Origin: CAVYYW01 sp963772845
GTDB taxonomy: Bacteria; Bacillota; Bacilli; Bacillales; Sporolactobacillaceae
Direction of reading: 5' to 3'
Length of the DNA: 64,000 nt
Assembly (NCBI GenBank): GCA_963772845.1
Contig: CAVYYW010000014.1
Location: 1,426,001 to 1,490,000 of the forward strand
The notes below the pieces were generated by a model that was not told where the DNA came from, did not search any database, and saw only the letters and a list, made by a program, of their open reading frames with translations. Positions 45,301 to 53,498 of this stretch are shown here, in pieces. Both the position numbers and the translations under genes were made by a program. Positions within the stretch are counted from its first letter, which is position 1. Each line of letters opens with the position of its first letter.

Positions 45301-46103
45301 CTTAGCACAGCTTTGTCCTGTAAAACAGCATCACTGTATGGAAGCGGACCACCTGGCTCGAAAATAGTCTGCTCAGCCTGCAACAGCAAAGTTTGAAGGC
45401 CCTCCACTTCCTGTCTTATGATCCGCTTTGCTTCGTTTATCCATGGGTAGTCATCAAGTCCTGCCTTACCTTCGTTTTGATACGTATCAGCTAATTGACT
45501 GAGCCATTCCTTAGGCCATGGATGGCTTCTGGAAAAATCATAAATCTTTTGAATAAGCTCCTGAAGATATAGATCGCTCCGATCATTAGAATAGCGATCA
45601 ACCAATTCAAAAAAAGCGTTGTTGTCTTCTTCAGCATAATAGCTTTCAAAAAGCTCCTCCATGACTTCTTCACGGATCAGAGTCATTTCTGTCTGATCAA
45701 GCACGCGGAAGGAGGGATCGATATCCAGATGATAGTAATATTTTCTAACGACAGACATGCAAAAAGCATGGGAAGTCGTGATTTGTGCCCTGTTCAGCAA
45801 AGCCATCTGGCGCCTCAGAAATAAAGAACTTGGATTTTTCTCAAGCTCCTTTTCAAGAGCTTTAGCAATTCTTGTTTTCATTTCCTGAGCAGAGGCATTT
45901 GTAAACGTCACGATAAGCAGACGGTCTACATCAACAGGATTTTCTTCATCGGTTAGTTTCCTGATGATCCTTTCCACTAGGACCGCTGTTTTGCCTGATC
46001 CTGCCGCAGCAGCAACCAACAGGTCCTTTCCTGACTCAGCGATCGCCTGCCACTGATCATCTGTCCAACGGCTTCCTTCAGGCTTTTCCGTTTTCAATGT
46101 CAT
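42336..46103 (-). CDS. addA: Helicase-nuclease subunit AddA
   Basis: 1255-residue UvrD-type helicase with a C-terminal nuclease. Motif I is AAAAGSGKTAVLVERI near residue 35, motif II VDEYQDTN, motif III VGDVKQSIYRFR, motif V/VI TIHKSKGLEYPVVF and LYVALTRAQEKLY. The RecB-type nuclease signature is LVLLDYKTD near the C-terminus. With AddB it resects double-strand ends toward Chi (5'-AGCGG in B. subtilis) and loads RecA. It overlaps the end of addB by 26 bases and has AGGAAGGGGGA upstream. Confidence 0.97.
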   Translation of the reverse strand: MTLKTEKPEGSRWTDDQWQAIAESGKDLLVAAAAGSGKTAVLVERIIRKLTDEENPVDVDRLLIVTFTNASAQEMKTRIAKALEKELEKNPSSLFLRRQMALLNRAQITTSHAFCMSVVRKYYYHLDIDPSFRVLDQTEMTLIREEVMEELFESYYAEEDNNAFFELVDRYSNDRSDLYLQELIQKIYDFSRSHPWPKEWLSQLADTYQNEGKAGLDDYPWINEAKRIIRQEVEGLQTLLLQAEQTIFEPGGPLPYSDAVLQDKAVLRNLQEGIDQDWKAMEQAFAEATFAKLKTCKGEEYSEDLKDQVKALRDQMKKSVKSLQEAWFFQSIEDHLNDLNRIVPSIHWMVRLVNDFHERYQTIKKDRSVVDFNDLEHFALEILREQGSEPDSLTPSAVAKLYQTQFEEVMVDEYQDTNLVQESVLQLVSRRKEGQGHLFMVGDVKQSIYRFRLAEPGLFLNKYKTYRANQETGIKIDLAKNFRSRTEVIDGTNFIFRQIMDEQVAEMDYNEEAELKLGAAYPKADQSADVIVINREKKEESSSGDPVNENELDADDLQTAELEALEMATQIKQMIGTPEDGSFQVFDKETERQRNVQFRDIVILLRAAQQAAPVIIDVFKQMGIPAHAELSTGYFDAIEVTNMLSVLKTIDNPYQDIPLAGVLRSPIGGLTGEELADIRLEHPEGPYFEAVKNYSHLNNTGAEKLRAFLGLLEQWRNEARVVSVAELIWQIYRDTGYYDYAAGLVGGSQRQANLKALYDRAIQYEKTSFRGLFRFLRFIDRMREQGNDLGAARALSEQEDVVRIMTIHKSKGLEYPVVFVAGLNKMFNKMDINRKTLLHKTLGLGTKFIDPVQRLSYPTLPYLTMKAKLTEELLAEEMRVLYVALTRAQEKLYLVATVRQIDQWLGKRSYLMQQQDWLLPPFMRRQARSFFDWIGAALMRHRQAEALHERTGLDPIHGEVKADSSHWNVQIKTDAEVTAQSVVKEEKTAQDHLRFVEKGEDVPVETSERQKISDRLNWRYRHRQAAVYMAKQSVTEIKRQQGFFNEEVDRTMVSTFKTHIGERPLFMQQKQRLSASEIGTTLHMVMQQLDFSNVSSLEALKRQGETLVEKEILTKEQEETIDYPAISAFFDSTIGRRLLQATKVYRESPFTLSLPAQDAYADWSGDEDEHVLVQGVIDCIFEDEEGLVLLDYKTDALKDRFKTDEQAAGYLKEHYAKQLNIYKQAIERIWKKKVDTTGLYAFDKSLFVVLNEQGG

Positions 46104-49100
46104 GCGTGAGTCCCCCTTCCTTTGCGTTCATTTGTTCAAGAATCTTTTCATCTTTTTGTTTCTTCAAGAATCGAAATTGATTGCCTTCTTTAGACTGATC
46201 AAATTGACAAACGGGGCGGTAGGAACAGAATTCGCAAGGTGTTCGGTTGTTCAGACGATAAGGTGATATTGAAATATTGCCCTCTGTAATGCCTTGTCCG
46301 ACTTCCTGAATAATTTTCCTCGTATAAGCCCTTAGGACATCAAAGGCTTGCCCATCCGCTACGGAAGAACTGCTGTAAAAAGAACCATCTTTCTTTATGG
46401 CAGCAGGAATAATAGATGAATAGCCTGTTTCTAAACTTCCGTCCATTGACCGGACTACAGACTCATCTGACAACAATAGACCTTTCATTTTAAAGGCTCT
46501 CATCAGCTGATTTTCGATCTGCTCTTCAGATAATTTTTCGGTAATGTTCAGCATCGGGTTATGAACATGGAAATACAGCATCCCGCCAGGACTAGCTTCA
46601 ACACCGATCCAGTCTTTGGCATGTGTCAGAACGACGTCAAGATAGGTCAGCATCTGCAATGCGAGACCATAATAGATTTCAGTCAAATTTAAATCTTTAA
46701 CACTGGATTTGTAGTCGATAATTCTTAAAAAGACCCCTGTATCATTGATTCCTTTATCCACCCGGTCGATTCGGCCAATGATCTCCATTCTGCAGCCATT
46801 ATCCAGATCGAATACAAGCGGCGGCAAGGGTGCGTTCGGGCCAAATGGCAGCTCCAGACCAACAGGTGTAAAGCCGCTGGCTAGGTCGTGCTGTCTCATC
46901 ACTCTTGCAGCTCTTTTCATGATTTGTTCTAATTTATGAAACAGGTATTGGTGCCTATTTGAACTCATTAAAATCTGGTGTGAGAGTCTTGGCCCTTGTT
47001 CTCCGACATAATGTTCTGCCAGCTTCTCGCATTCTTCTAAAGATAAATCCCGCCAGCTCTTCTTGTCTTTCATCAGCTGTTCTGTCATGCCTTTTAATGC
47101 TGCATGGAAGAATTGACCGATATCAGGGGCTTCAAGCCGGTAGACCTGTCTTTCTTTCAGCTTAAGACCGTAATTGGCAAACTGGGCAAATGGACAAGCA
47201 TTATAAAGCTCCATTCTTGAAACACTTGCCCTGATTTTTTTGCCGTATAAAGCATGCGCTGTTTTCTTTTTAAGGGAGGATTGATTCGTGTAAAAGAGAC
47301 TGCCAAGGACCTTCATCGCCTGTCCCTTCCACAGCGGATCGTTAATATACCAGTTATAAACCTCCCACCATTCATCAGCAATAGGATAACCTCTTTTTAC
47401 CTGGCGCAGCTCGCTTGCAAGACTGGAAAGGGTTTTATATGGACTGGTAATGAACGCAATCTGGTCCTTCCTATTTAAATCATGCGGTTCAGACACAGCA
47501 AGGACTGGAGAAAGGTCAGGAAAGATTCTTTGAAGCCTGCCAATTAGAGAAGATGCAGCAAGTGCTTTTCCTTCTTCATCCGCCACTGGATAAGACAAGT
47601 AAAGATATTCTCTTGGACTCGAAAGTGACCTGTAGATTAAAAATTCCTCGTCCATGACAAGCGTACGGGTATCTAAAGCCAAATCAAGACCTGATTCGGC
47701 CAATCTTTCTCTGTCCTCATCCGATAAAATCCCATTTTCAGCTGGTGTTGCCGGAATAACACCTTCATTAATTCCAACAATCATGACGGCCCTCTTGCCC
47801 GTTACCCGTGACCGATCCATGCTACCGATCACTACCTGATCGAGTGCAGGAGGAACGAGTGAAAATTCAAGGCTATCGAGCCCGGTGTCAAGTATTTTTA
47901 TAAATAATTCCAAAGAAAGAGGCTCAGAGCCGGCAGCTTCAATCAACTGGTCCAAAGTGTCCATGACCGCCTGCCAAACCTGATCATGCTCTCGTGCTTC
48001 ATCAAGTCTGCCTTCCTTTTCTGAACGATCTCTTAACCTCTCTATTTTCCCAGGTATTTCACAATCTATTAAAAAATTATATAGCGCTTCGCCCATTTCA
48101 GTCAGAGAAACCGATCGTTTCAGCTTCTTTTCAAGCTTTACGATAGGAATCGTTACCATTTCCCTCATATTCTCAATCATCAATTGTTGAGTCGTTTCGG
48201 ACTGCTGAAAAGAGGCCTCCTCAAGGGTTACTTTGCGTCTTTCCATAAATGACGTGCTATCTTTCCACCTGTCCCCATGAATACCATAAGCAATCACATA
48301 GTTTTCAAGCTGATCCATGCCTTCTCTTTCCCTCTCCGTTGATCCGTTCAGCGGTAGAAGGAGGTCGGTCTTTACTGCTCTGAACACGGCTTCATAGCGC
48401 CAGTTCTGACGTATTACTTCAAGCACAGATCTGATCAGTTCAATAAGCGGATGATGGTGCATCGGCCTTTTCTGATCTATAAAAATAGGAATCCCATAAT
48501 CTTTAAATACCGTTTCTACTAAAGGAGCATAGGTTGTAAGATTCCTGGCAATGACAGCAATATCATTAAATCTCAAATTATCTTCTCTTACCCACTCAAG
48601 AATCTGTCTAGCCGCTTGGTCAACTTCTTCCCGCCGGTTCACCGCTTCCACAAGGTCAATTCCTGAGTTGTCTTGCTGAACAACATAAGGACGTTCTTCA
48701 TAATGCTGTTCCAAATGCCTTAAAGCTGGTCTTAAGTAACGCAATGAATCCGTTAAAATCAAGGGTTCGTCTATTTCAGTTTCAGCTTCAAGAGCGGCTT
48801 CATACAGCTTTTTATAATTGGAGGCACTTTGCCTGAATAAATGCATCGGATGTGTTTTTTCTGTATAGCAATCATCACAGGTTAAAAGAATCGATACATT
48901 TTCAGTGTGACGCATTAATTCCTTAATAACATTAATCTCTTGTGGCGTGATCACATCAAATCCGTCAATATAAACCGTTGCCTTGCTGAGCCAAGGTGAT
49001 TGGGAAAGCTGTTCTGCCAGAAGTGTCAAATAATCTTCCGAATCCAGATATTTTCCAACCAATTCCTGTTCCATCTTTTGATAAATTTTATATAAATCAT

Positions 49101-49593
49101 CTAATTTATCTTGCAGAAGTGTTTTTTCCTGTTCATTGTCTGTTGAAGAGATCATGGACAATTTTTTTTCGTACAGATCCTCAGGAGCGACACAATACCG
49201 TTTGAACTCTGTCAATGTTCCAGAAAGCATGTCAAAAAAACCTCGTTGTTCGGAGGCCTTCTGAAAGACTTTTAATTCGTTCTTATGCTTTTCAACTATT
49301 TTTTGAAGAAGCATACTTACTCCGGTCTGCGTTAAGTGATATCTTGTCAGTTTACCTGTTTGCTGAAGGATACGCAGAGCTAATCTATGAAAACTGAACA
49401 CGTTCAAACGCGTCATCCCGTCAATACCGGGCGTTCTGGCAATTTTCCCTTCCAGATCAAATGTCATCTGGTCCGGAACGATATATAAAATCGGATCTCC
49501 ATCAGGCTTTTCTTTTAATTGTTCTCTGATTTGCTCCAGACATTTCTCTGTTTTACCTGTCCCAGAGCGCCCAATTATAAATTTCACAGGCAT
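46078..49593 (-). CDS. addB: Helicase-nuclease subunit AddB
   Basis: 1171 residues. An N-terminal P-loop GRSGTGKTEKC lies near residue 10, and inactive helicase-like folds follow. The RecB-type nuclease site is seen as RIIDYKSSVKDL, and the Fe-S cluster ligands are the Cys of NACPFAQFANYG and the C-terminal CEFCSYRPVCQF. AddB recognises Chi in this complex. GGTGG precedes the ATG. It is the first gene of the addB-addA-sbcD-sbcC operon. No obvious SOS (LexA) box is seen in the short spacer. Confidence 0.96.
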   Translation of the reverse strand: MPVKFIIGRSGTGKTEKCLEQIREQLKEKPDGDPILYIVPDQMTFDLEGKIARTPGIDGMTRLNVFSFHRLALRILQQTGKLTRYHLTQTGVSMLLQKIVEKHKNELKVFQKASEQRGFFDMLSGTLTEFKRYCVAPEDLYEKKLSMISSTDNEQEKTLLQDKLDDLYKIYQKMEQELVGKYLDSEDYLTLLAEQLSQSPWLSKATVYIDGFDVITPQEINVIKELMRHTENVSILLTCDDCYTEKTHPMHLFRQSASNYKKLYEAALEAETEIDEPLILTDSLRYLRPALRHLEQHYEERPYVVQQDNSGIDLVEAVNRREEVDQAARQILEWVREDNLRFNDIAVIARNLTTYAPLVETVFKDYGIPIFIDQKRPMHHHPLIELIRSVLEVIRQNWRYEAVFRAVKTDLLLPLNGSTEREREGMDQLENYVIAYGIHGDRWKDSTSFMERRKVTLEEASFQQSETTQQLMIENMREMVTIPIVKLEKKLKRSVSLTEMGEALYNFLIDCEIPGKIERLRDRSEKEGRLDEAREHDQVWQAVMDTLDQLIEAAGSEPLSLELFIKILDTGLDSLEFSLVPPALDQVVIGSMDRSRVTGKRAVMIVGINEGVIPATPAENGILSDEDRERLAESGLDLALDTRTLVMDEEFLIYRSLSSPREYLYLSYPVADEEGKALAASSLIGRLQRIFPDLSPVLAVSEPHDLNRKDQIAFITSPYKTLSSLASELRQVKRGYPIADEWWEVYNWYINDPLWKGQAMKVLGSLFYTNQSSLKKKTAHALYGKKIRASVSRMELYNACPFAQFANYGLKLKERQVYRLEAPDIGQFFHAALKGMTEQLMKDKKSWRDLSLEECEKLAEHYVGEQGPRLSHQILMSSNRHQYLFHKLEQIMKRAARVMRQHDLASGFTPVGLELPFGPNAPLPPLVFDLDNGCRMEIIGRIDRVDKGINDTGVFLRIIDYKSSVKDLNLTEIYYGLALQMLTYLDVVLTHAKDWIGVEASPGGMLYFHVHNPMLNITEKLSEEQIENQLMRAFKMKGLLLSDESVVRSMDGSLETGYSSIIPAAIKKDGSFYSSSSVADGQAFDVLRAYTRKIIQEVGQGITEGNISISPYRLNNRTPCEFCSYRPVCQFDQSKEGNQFRFLKKQKDEKILEQMNAKEGGLTHDIENGKA

Positions 49594-49672
49594 TTAATGA
49601 CCACCTTTTCAAAGGTTGTTTAATCGTTTCTTATCAGTTATTTGCACTAAAATATCTTGCATAGTTTATTCT

Positions 49673-49710
49673 AACACAGGGCCTGATCAGCTTTGTGATC
49701 AGACCCTGTT
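49673..49710 (-). terminator. Terminator after the sulfurtransferase gene
   Basis: AACAGGGTCTGATCA and TGATCAGGCCCTGTGTT form a long stem around a 6-base loop nine bases after the stop. The tail is AT-rich rather than a clean T run. Confidence 0.65.
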
Positions 49711-49719
49711 ATTTCTTTA

Positions 49720-50553
49720 TTATTCTTTTTCAATCGGAAAATCGTGATAGCTGATCCAGTCGCTCCAGCTCCCTGGGTACAACCGGATGTTAGGGTGACC
49801 TGCTTCTGTCAAAGCCAAAATATTTGCACAAGCTGTAACCCCTGACCCGCAATAAACAGTGAGCTCCGACTTTTCAAATAATGGCTCAAATCTGTTTTTT
49901 AGTTCATTGTTATCAAGCCACTTGCTATTTTTAAGATTATCCTTCCAGAACCAGTTCTGTGCCCCAGGTATGTGCCCGGCTTTCTTGTCTATCGGTTCTT
50001 CCTTCCCCTTATAACGCATCGATTCTCTTGAATCAATCAACGCTTTTTCCTTATTCTCATCCTTTACAATTGATAAGACATAGTTAGCATCAACTGCCAT
50101 TTTTTCATTAATAAAGGGAACGAACTGAGTCTGACGGGGTTGAAAGATTTCCTCCGTAACCGGACCGTTTTTCTTTTTCCACTCATCAAATCCGACATTT
50201 AGTACAGAAACTTTTTGATGCCCCATATATTTAAGCAGCCACCATAATCTCGCAGCCATCGCTCCGTCTTGATTATCGTAGATCACCACATGCGTTCGGT
50301 GATTAATTCCCATGCCACCCAGTTTAAAAGCCAAATTTTTAACATCAGGAAGGGGATGCCTTCCACCATGCTTTCCTGAAGGCGCCGAGAGATCCCGTTC
50401 TAAATCTAAATAAACGGCTTCCGGAAGATGCGCTTCACGAAAGGCTTCTCGTCCCCATGAAGGATGCTGAAGATCAAACCGGCAATCAACGATTCGAAGA
50501 TTGCTGTCCTTTAAATGCTCCATCAGCCATTCTTGTGAAACAAACTGAGACAT
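49720..50553 (-). CDS. Thiosulfate/3-mercaptopyruvate sulfurtransferase
   Basis: 277-residue protein of two rhodanese domains. The inactive N-terminal domain has DCRFDLQHPSWGREAFREAH; the C-terminal domain holds the active-site loop CGSGVTA near residue 240, which is the 3-mercaptopyruvate-type loop. HIPGAQNWFWKDNL is typical. GGGGGATAAC precedes the ATG. Monocistronic between ppiase and addB. The physiological sulfur donor cannot be told from sequence. Confidence 0.9.
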   Translation of the reverse strand: MSQFVSQEWLMEHLKDSNLRIVDCRFDLQHPSWGREAFREAHLPEAVYLDLERDLSAPSGKHGGRHPLPDVKNLAFKLGGMGINHRTHVVIYDNQDGAMAARLWWLLKYMGHQKVSVLNVGFDEWKKKNGPVTEEIFQPRQTQFVPFINEKMAVDANYVLSIVKDENKEKALIDSRESMRYKGKEEPIDKKAGHIPGAQNWFWKDNLKNSKWLDNNELKNRFEPLFEKSELTVYCGSGVTACANILALTEAGHPNIRLYPGSWSDWISYHDFPIEKE

Positions 50554-50591
50554 CTGTTATCCCCCTCTTTTTTTATTTTAATGATGCTGTG

Positions 50592-50626
50592 CAAAAAAGC
50601 GCCTTTGCATGGAACACAAAAGCGCT
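50592..50626 (-). terminator. Terminator of the cyclophilin gene
   Basis: AAGCGC..TTTG and CAAA..GCGCTT arms, then six T residues on the minus strand, 15 bases after the stop. Confidence 0.75.
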
Positions 50627-50640
50627 TCTTCGCTGTCTAT

Positions 50641-51075
50641 TTATTCTTCCCAGACTTTAACTTCTTTCATGACATCGCCATTGTCCATCTTTAATGCTGT
50701 TTCTATACCTTCTGTAACCTGACCGAACACGGTATGTACACCATCTAGATGCGGCTGAGGATCATGGACGATAAAAAATTGGCAGCTCCCAGTGTCTTTT
50801 CCGGCATGCGCCATAGAAAGTGAGCCACGCTTATGCTTATGAGGATTACCTTCTGTTTCGCAATTAATGTTATATCCAGCATCGCCTGTTCCGTTTCCAA
50901 CGGGACAGCCGCCTTGAGAAACAAAGCCAGGAATAACCCGGTGGAACGTTAAACCATTATAAAAATCTTCATTAGCTAGCTTTTCAAAATTAGCCACTGT
51001 ATTAGGTGCTGCTTCAGGATAAAATTCGATAAGAATCTTTTCACCATTATCCATTGTTATTGAACCTTTTTTCAT
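50641..51075 (-). CDS. ppiB: Peptidyl-prolyl cis-trans isomerase, cyclophilin type
   Basis: 144 residues, cytoplasmic. Catalytic and substrate-site blocks are FYNGLTFHRVIPGFVSQGG (Arg in FHR), MAHAGKDTGSCQFFI and HLDGVHTVFGQV. It catalyses proline isomerisation during folding. AAGGAGGAAAA precedes the ATG. It stands alone between the sulfurtransferase and PAP2 genes; the name ppiB follows the B. subtilis homologue. Confidence 0.93.
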   Translation of the reverse strand: MKKGSITMDNGEKILIEFYPEAAPNTVANFEKLANEDFYNGLTFHRVIPGFVSQGGCPVGNGTGDAGYNINCETEGNPHKHKRGSLSMAHAGKDTGSCQFFIVHDPQPHLDGVHTVFGQVTEGIETALKMDNGDVMKEVKVWEE

Positions 51076-51120
51076 GAGCCTTTTCCTCCTTAGAAAATCT
51101 TCACTCTATCAATCATTTTA

Positions 51121-51780
51121 CTATACTTGCCCGCTTCTGACAAAAAACACGTACTTTTTTGAAAGCCAGATCAGAAGTAAAAGCCATGCACCTGCCATAC
51201 ACCAGCCAGCCGTTATATCTGTGAAATAATGGACATTCAGATAAGGGCGGCTGAAGGTAATTAAAATGATGATAAGCGTGCATATAGCGAGGCTAAATCT
51301 TCTGAGTCCCTTGCTTTTGATACACCAGAAAAGAATGAAAGCAATAAATCCATATACACTTAAAGAATTCATCGCATGGCCGCTTGGAAAGCTGAAGCCT
51401 CCCGCATGAATAAGATGTTGAAAAGGCGGCCGCTGTCTCTGATAAAAATGCTTAAGAAGATCGTTTATTAACCGTTCACCTAAGTAGTCAATGACAAGGA
51501 AAATAGCGAGTAAATAATGTTTTTTCAAAAAAAGATAAATAATCATTAGGCCAATTAAAACAATTAAAACCTTTGAAGTACCAATAAAAGACATCCAAGA
51601 AAAGAATGAAATGCCCTGCGCGCTCCGAAGCGGCTGAAGATCCTTCAGCAGACCAAGATCAATTCTGTTCCATCCTGGCTGGTGATACAACCAGGCAATA
51701 ATGAAGAAAACGGCAACCAGAATAATAATACCTGTAAAATAAAAAATTCCTGGCTGTGAATTCTGCTTGTATCTTTTCAT
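51121..51780 (-). CDS. PAP2-family membrane phosphatase
   Basis: 219 residues with about six membrane helices. The three catalytic motifs are KHFYQRQRPP, GGFSFPSGHAMNS and SRPYLNVHYFTDITAG, characteristic of lipid phosphatases such as undecaprenyl- or phosphatidylglycerol-phosphate phosphatase. Its start overlaps the last base of the upstream DedA-like gene, so they are co-expressed. The exact lipid substrate is undetermined. Confidence 0.9.
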   Translation of the reverse strand: MKRYKQNSQPGIFYFTGIIILVAVFFIIAWLYHQPGWNRIDLGLLKDLQPLRSAQGISFFSWMSFIGTSKVLIVLIGLMIIYLFLKKHYLLAIFLVIDYLGERLINDLLKHFYQRQRPPFQHLIHAGGFSFPSGHAMNSLSVYGFIAFILFWCIKSKGLRRFSLAICTLIIILITFSRPYLNVHYFTDITAGWCMAGAWLLLLIWLSKKYVFFVRSGQV

Positions 51781-52409
51781 CAGTCACCTTCCTCCATGAC
51801 CTGTCGCTGAGTCATTTTTTTCTCTGCAATCTTACCCGCAAACCATAAGACAATGATTAAAGAGACAACCAAGATTAAACGGGCAGGATGAGAGAGAATG
51901 GCTCTCCAGTCTGTCCCAATAAACGTGACGATCCCAATCATTATCATTTTACCAAGCAGAACGGCAAAATAAAACTGCCGGACATTCATATTAGAGAGAC
52001 CGCATAGAACATTTATTAGACTGGATGGGGTGAATGGAATAGAAAGGAGTATAAAGACTGGCCCGAAGCCCCCTTTTTCCAGCCATTTCAGCATCCCTTT
52101 CATCTTTTTACGTCTATCGATCCATCTTCTGGCATGCTTTCTAACAATCAATCTGCAAAAGGTGAAAACAATGATTGAACCAAGACATGTACCCATCCAT
52201 GATAATAAAAAGCCCATGTAAAATCCATAAGCAGCTGCATTGGCAAGCACAAACACGACCAACGGAAGCACTGGAAAGAAAGCTTCAAGCATTGGCAACA
52301 AAACGCCAAAGAATCCCCCCATACCCCGGTATCCTTCCAAAAAATTCTCCACATTATTAAACGTAATATATGTATGAAAAAAGCGCTGAATTTGATCCAC
52401 TAGCGGCAT
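51780..52409 (-). CDS. yhjE: TVP38/DedA-like membrane protein, YhjE-like
   Basis: 209-residue membrane protein of the VTT/SNARE-associated group: GYRGMGGFFGVLLPMLEAFF, an inner GTCLGSIIVF glycine motif, and SIPFTPSSLINVLCGLSNM, which is the conserved re-entrant helix. DedA/VTT proteins are linked to lipid carrier recycling. It is one base from the PAP2 gene, which suits that role. In B. subtilis yhjE lies near addB, supporting the name. GGAGC lies upstream of the ATG at a long distance. Confidence 0.82.
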   Translation of the reverse strand: MPLVDQIQRFFHTYITFNNVENFLEGYRGMGGFFGVLLPMLEAFFPVLPLVVFVLANAAAYGFYMGFLLSWMGTCLGSIIVFTFCRLIVRKHARRWIDRRKKMKGMLKWLEKGGFGPVFILLSIPFTPSSLINVLCGLSNMNVRQFYFAVLLGKMIMIGIVTFIGTDWRAILSHPARLILVVSLIIVLWFAGKIAEKKMTQRQVMEEGD

Positions 52410-52590
52410 GAGCAGTCCAAGCTCCTTTTTCCCGGAATTTACCTTAGTAAATTTATCCTTTTATTATATCATAATGCCTTCAAAATCAGTGTTTCATACT
52501 GGCGATTCATTTTACTTTTTAATCGACAAAAAACGTGACTTGGGCTGTTGAATGATACAATGTTAAACTTAATCAAAAGGAAGTGAGAGC

Positions 52591-53034
52591 TTGGATTACA
52601 CATTTCATTTAACAGGAACATTTAAAGGTGGCCGCCGCGGCAATGGAAAGATTAAAACTGAAGGGCTTGACCAGACGGTTTCGATCGGCAAAGAAATGGC
52701 AGGACCCGGACTAGGAACAAACCCTGATGAGCTTATGATTGGTGCTTTATCTTCATGCTACTTAATGACATTAAGCATTGGTCTGGAAAAAAGGGAGATT
52801 CCTTATAATCAAATAAAAATCCGCACAATAGGCACTGTAACCGAAGAAGGAGGACTTCATTTTAAAGAAGTTACTCACTACCCAGTAGTTTACATCGATC
52901 CGGAAGCTAAAGATTCGGAATTGAAAAAAATAATTATTGAAGCCATGTATCAAGCGGAAAAAGATTGTATGATCGCAAAGGCCGTCAAAGGTAATGTACA
53001 AATGCATCTGGAACCTGATGTTCAATACACTTAA
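52591..53034 (+). CDS. OsmC/Ohr-family protein
   Basis: 147 residues of the OsmC fold. The two reactive Cys are in ALSSCYLMTL (about residue 54) and EKDCMIAKAV (about 129), as in peroxide-reducing members. The N-terminal GGRRGNGKI and GTNPDELMIGA are typical. The TTG start is eight bases from AAAGGAAGTG. It may reduce organic hydroperoxides with low-molecular thiols. It stands alone and divergent from yhjE. Confidence 0.88.
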   Translation: MDYTFHLTGTFKGGRRGNGKIKTEGLDQTVSIGKEMAGPGLGTNPDELMIGALSSCYLMTLSIGLEKREIPYNQIKIRTIGTVTEEGGLHFKEVTHYPVVYIDPEAKDSELKKIIIEAMYQAEKDCMIAKAVKGNVQMHLEPDVQYT

Positions 53035-53069
53035 ATTGGCGTTCAGAACGATCACACCTTACAATGAAA

Positions 53070-53107
53070 AGAGCAGAAAAAATCACTCCCTGATTTCTTT
53101 CTGCTCT
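53070..53107. terminator. Bidirectional terminator between the OsmC and DUF948-like genes
   Basis: AGAGCAGAAA and TTTCTGCTCT form a perfect 10-bp stem around an 18-base loop, between converging genes. Confidence 0.75.
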
Positions 53108-53114
53108 GTACCAA

Positions 53115-53426
53115 TTATTTGCTAAACGCTCTTTTTTTCATTCCTTTGACCAATTGAATGACATTGTTCTTTAGAAAATTACTTTCCAGAACCACTTCAT
53201 TAACCGCAGACTTTTTATAGGAAATATCAGATTGAATCCCTTCAATTGTTCCATTTAAAGCATTTTTTTCATTATTGATCTTATCAGCTTTTTCCTGCAA
53301 TTTTGCCTGTGTCTTAGTGAACTTGCTCATGGTTTTTTTAAGATCTTTAATGATACCGATCGCAAAGCCAATTAACCAAATTAGCGAAAGTCCTACTATA
53401 CCGACTCCGATCCATACTAGAATCAA
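53115..53426 (-). CDS. DUF948-like membrane-anchored coiled-coil protein
   Basis: 103 residues: an N-terminal membrane helix (residues 2-27, ILVWIGVGIVGLSLIWLIGF) followed by a charged helical region (KKTMSKFTKTQAKLQEKADK and beyond) likely to form a coiled coil. Start is TTG with AGGAGGGGAC upstream. The layout fits the DUF948 group, sometimes linked to general stress. No neighbouring gene suggests a role. Confidence 0.7.
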   Translation of the reverse strand: MILVWIGVGIVGLSLIWLIGFAIGIIKDLKKTMSKFTKTQAKLQEKADKINNEKNALNGTIEGIQSDISYKKSAVNEVVLESNFLKNNVIQLVKGMKKRAFSK

Positions 53427-53498
53427 AACGTCCCCTCCTCATATCCAGATCTCTTTTAGTTACTATACCCATAATTACAAAAGCAATAATCCCCTATT

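Noticed and set aside
37742..49593. sbcC-sbcD-addA-addB as a possible new defence island
   Set aside because: All four are standard housekeeping end-processing genes in an order known from B. subtilis.
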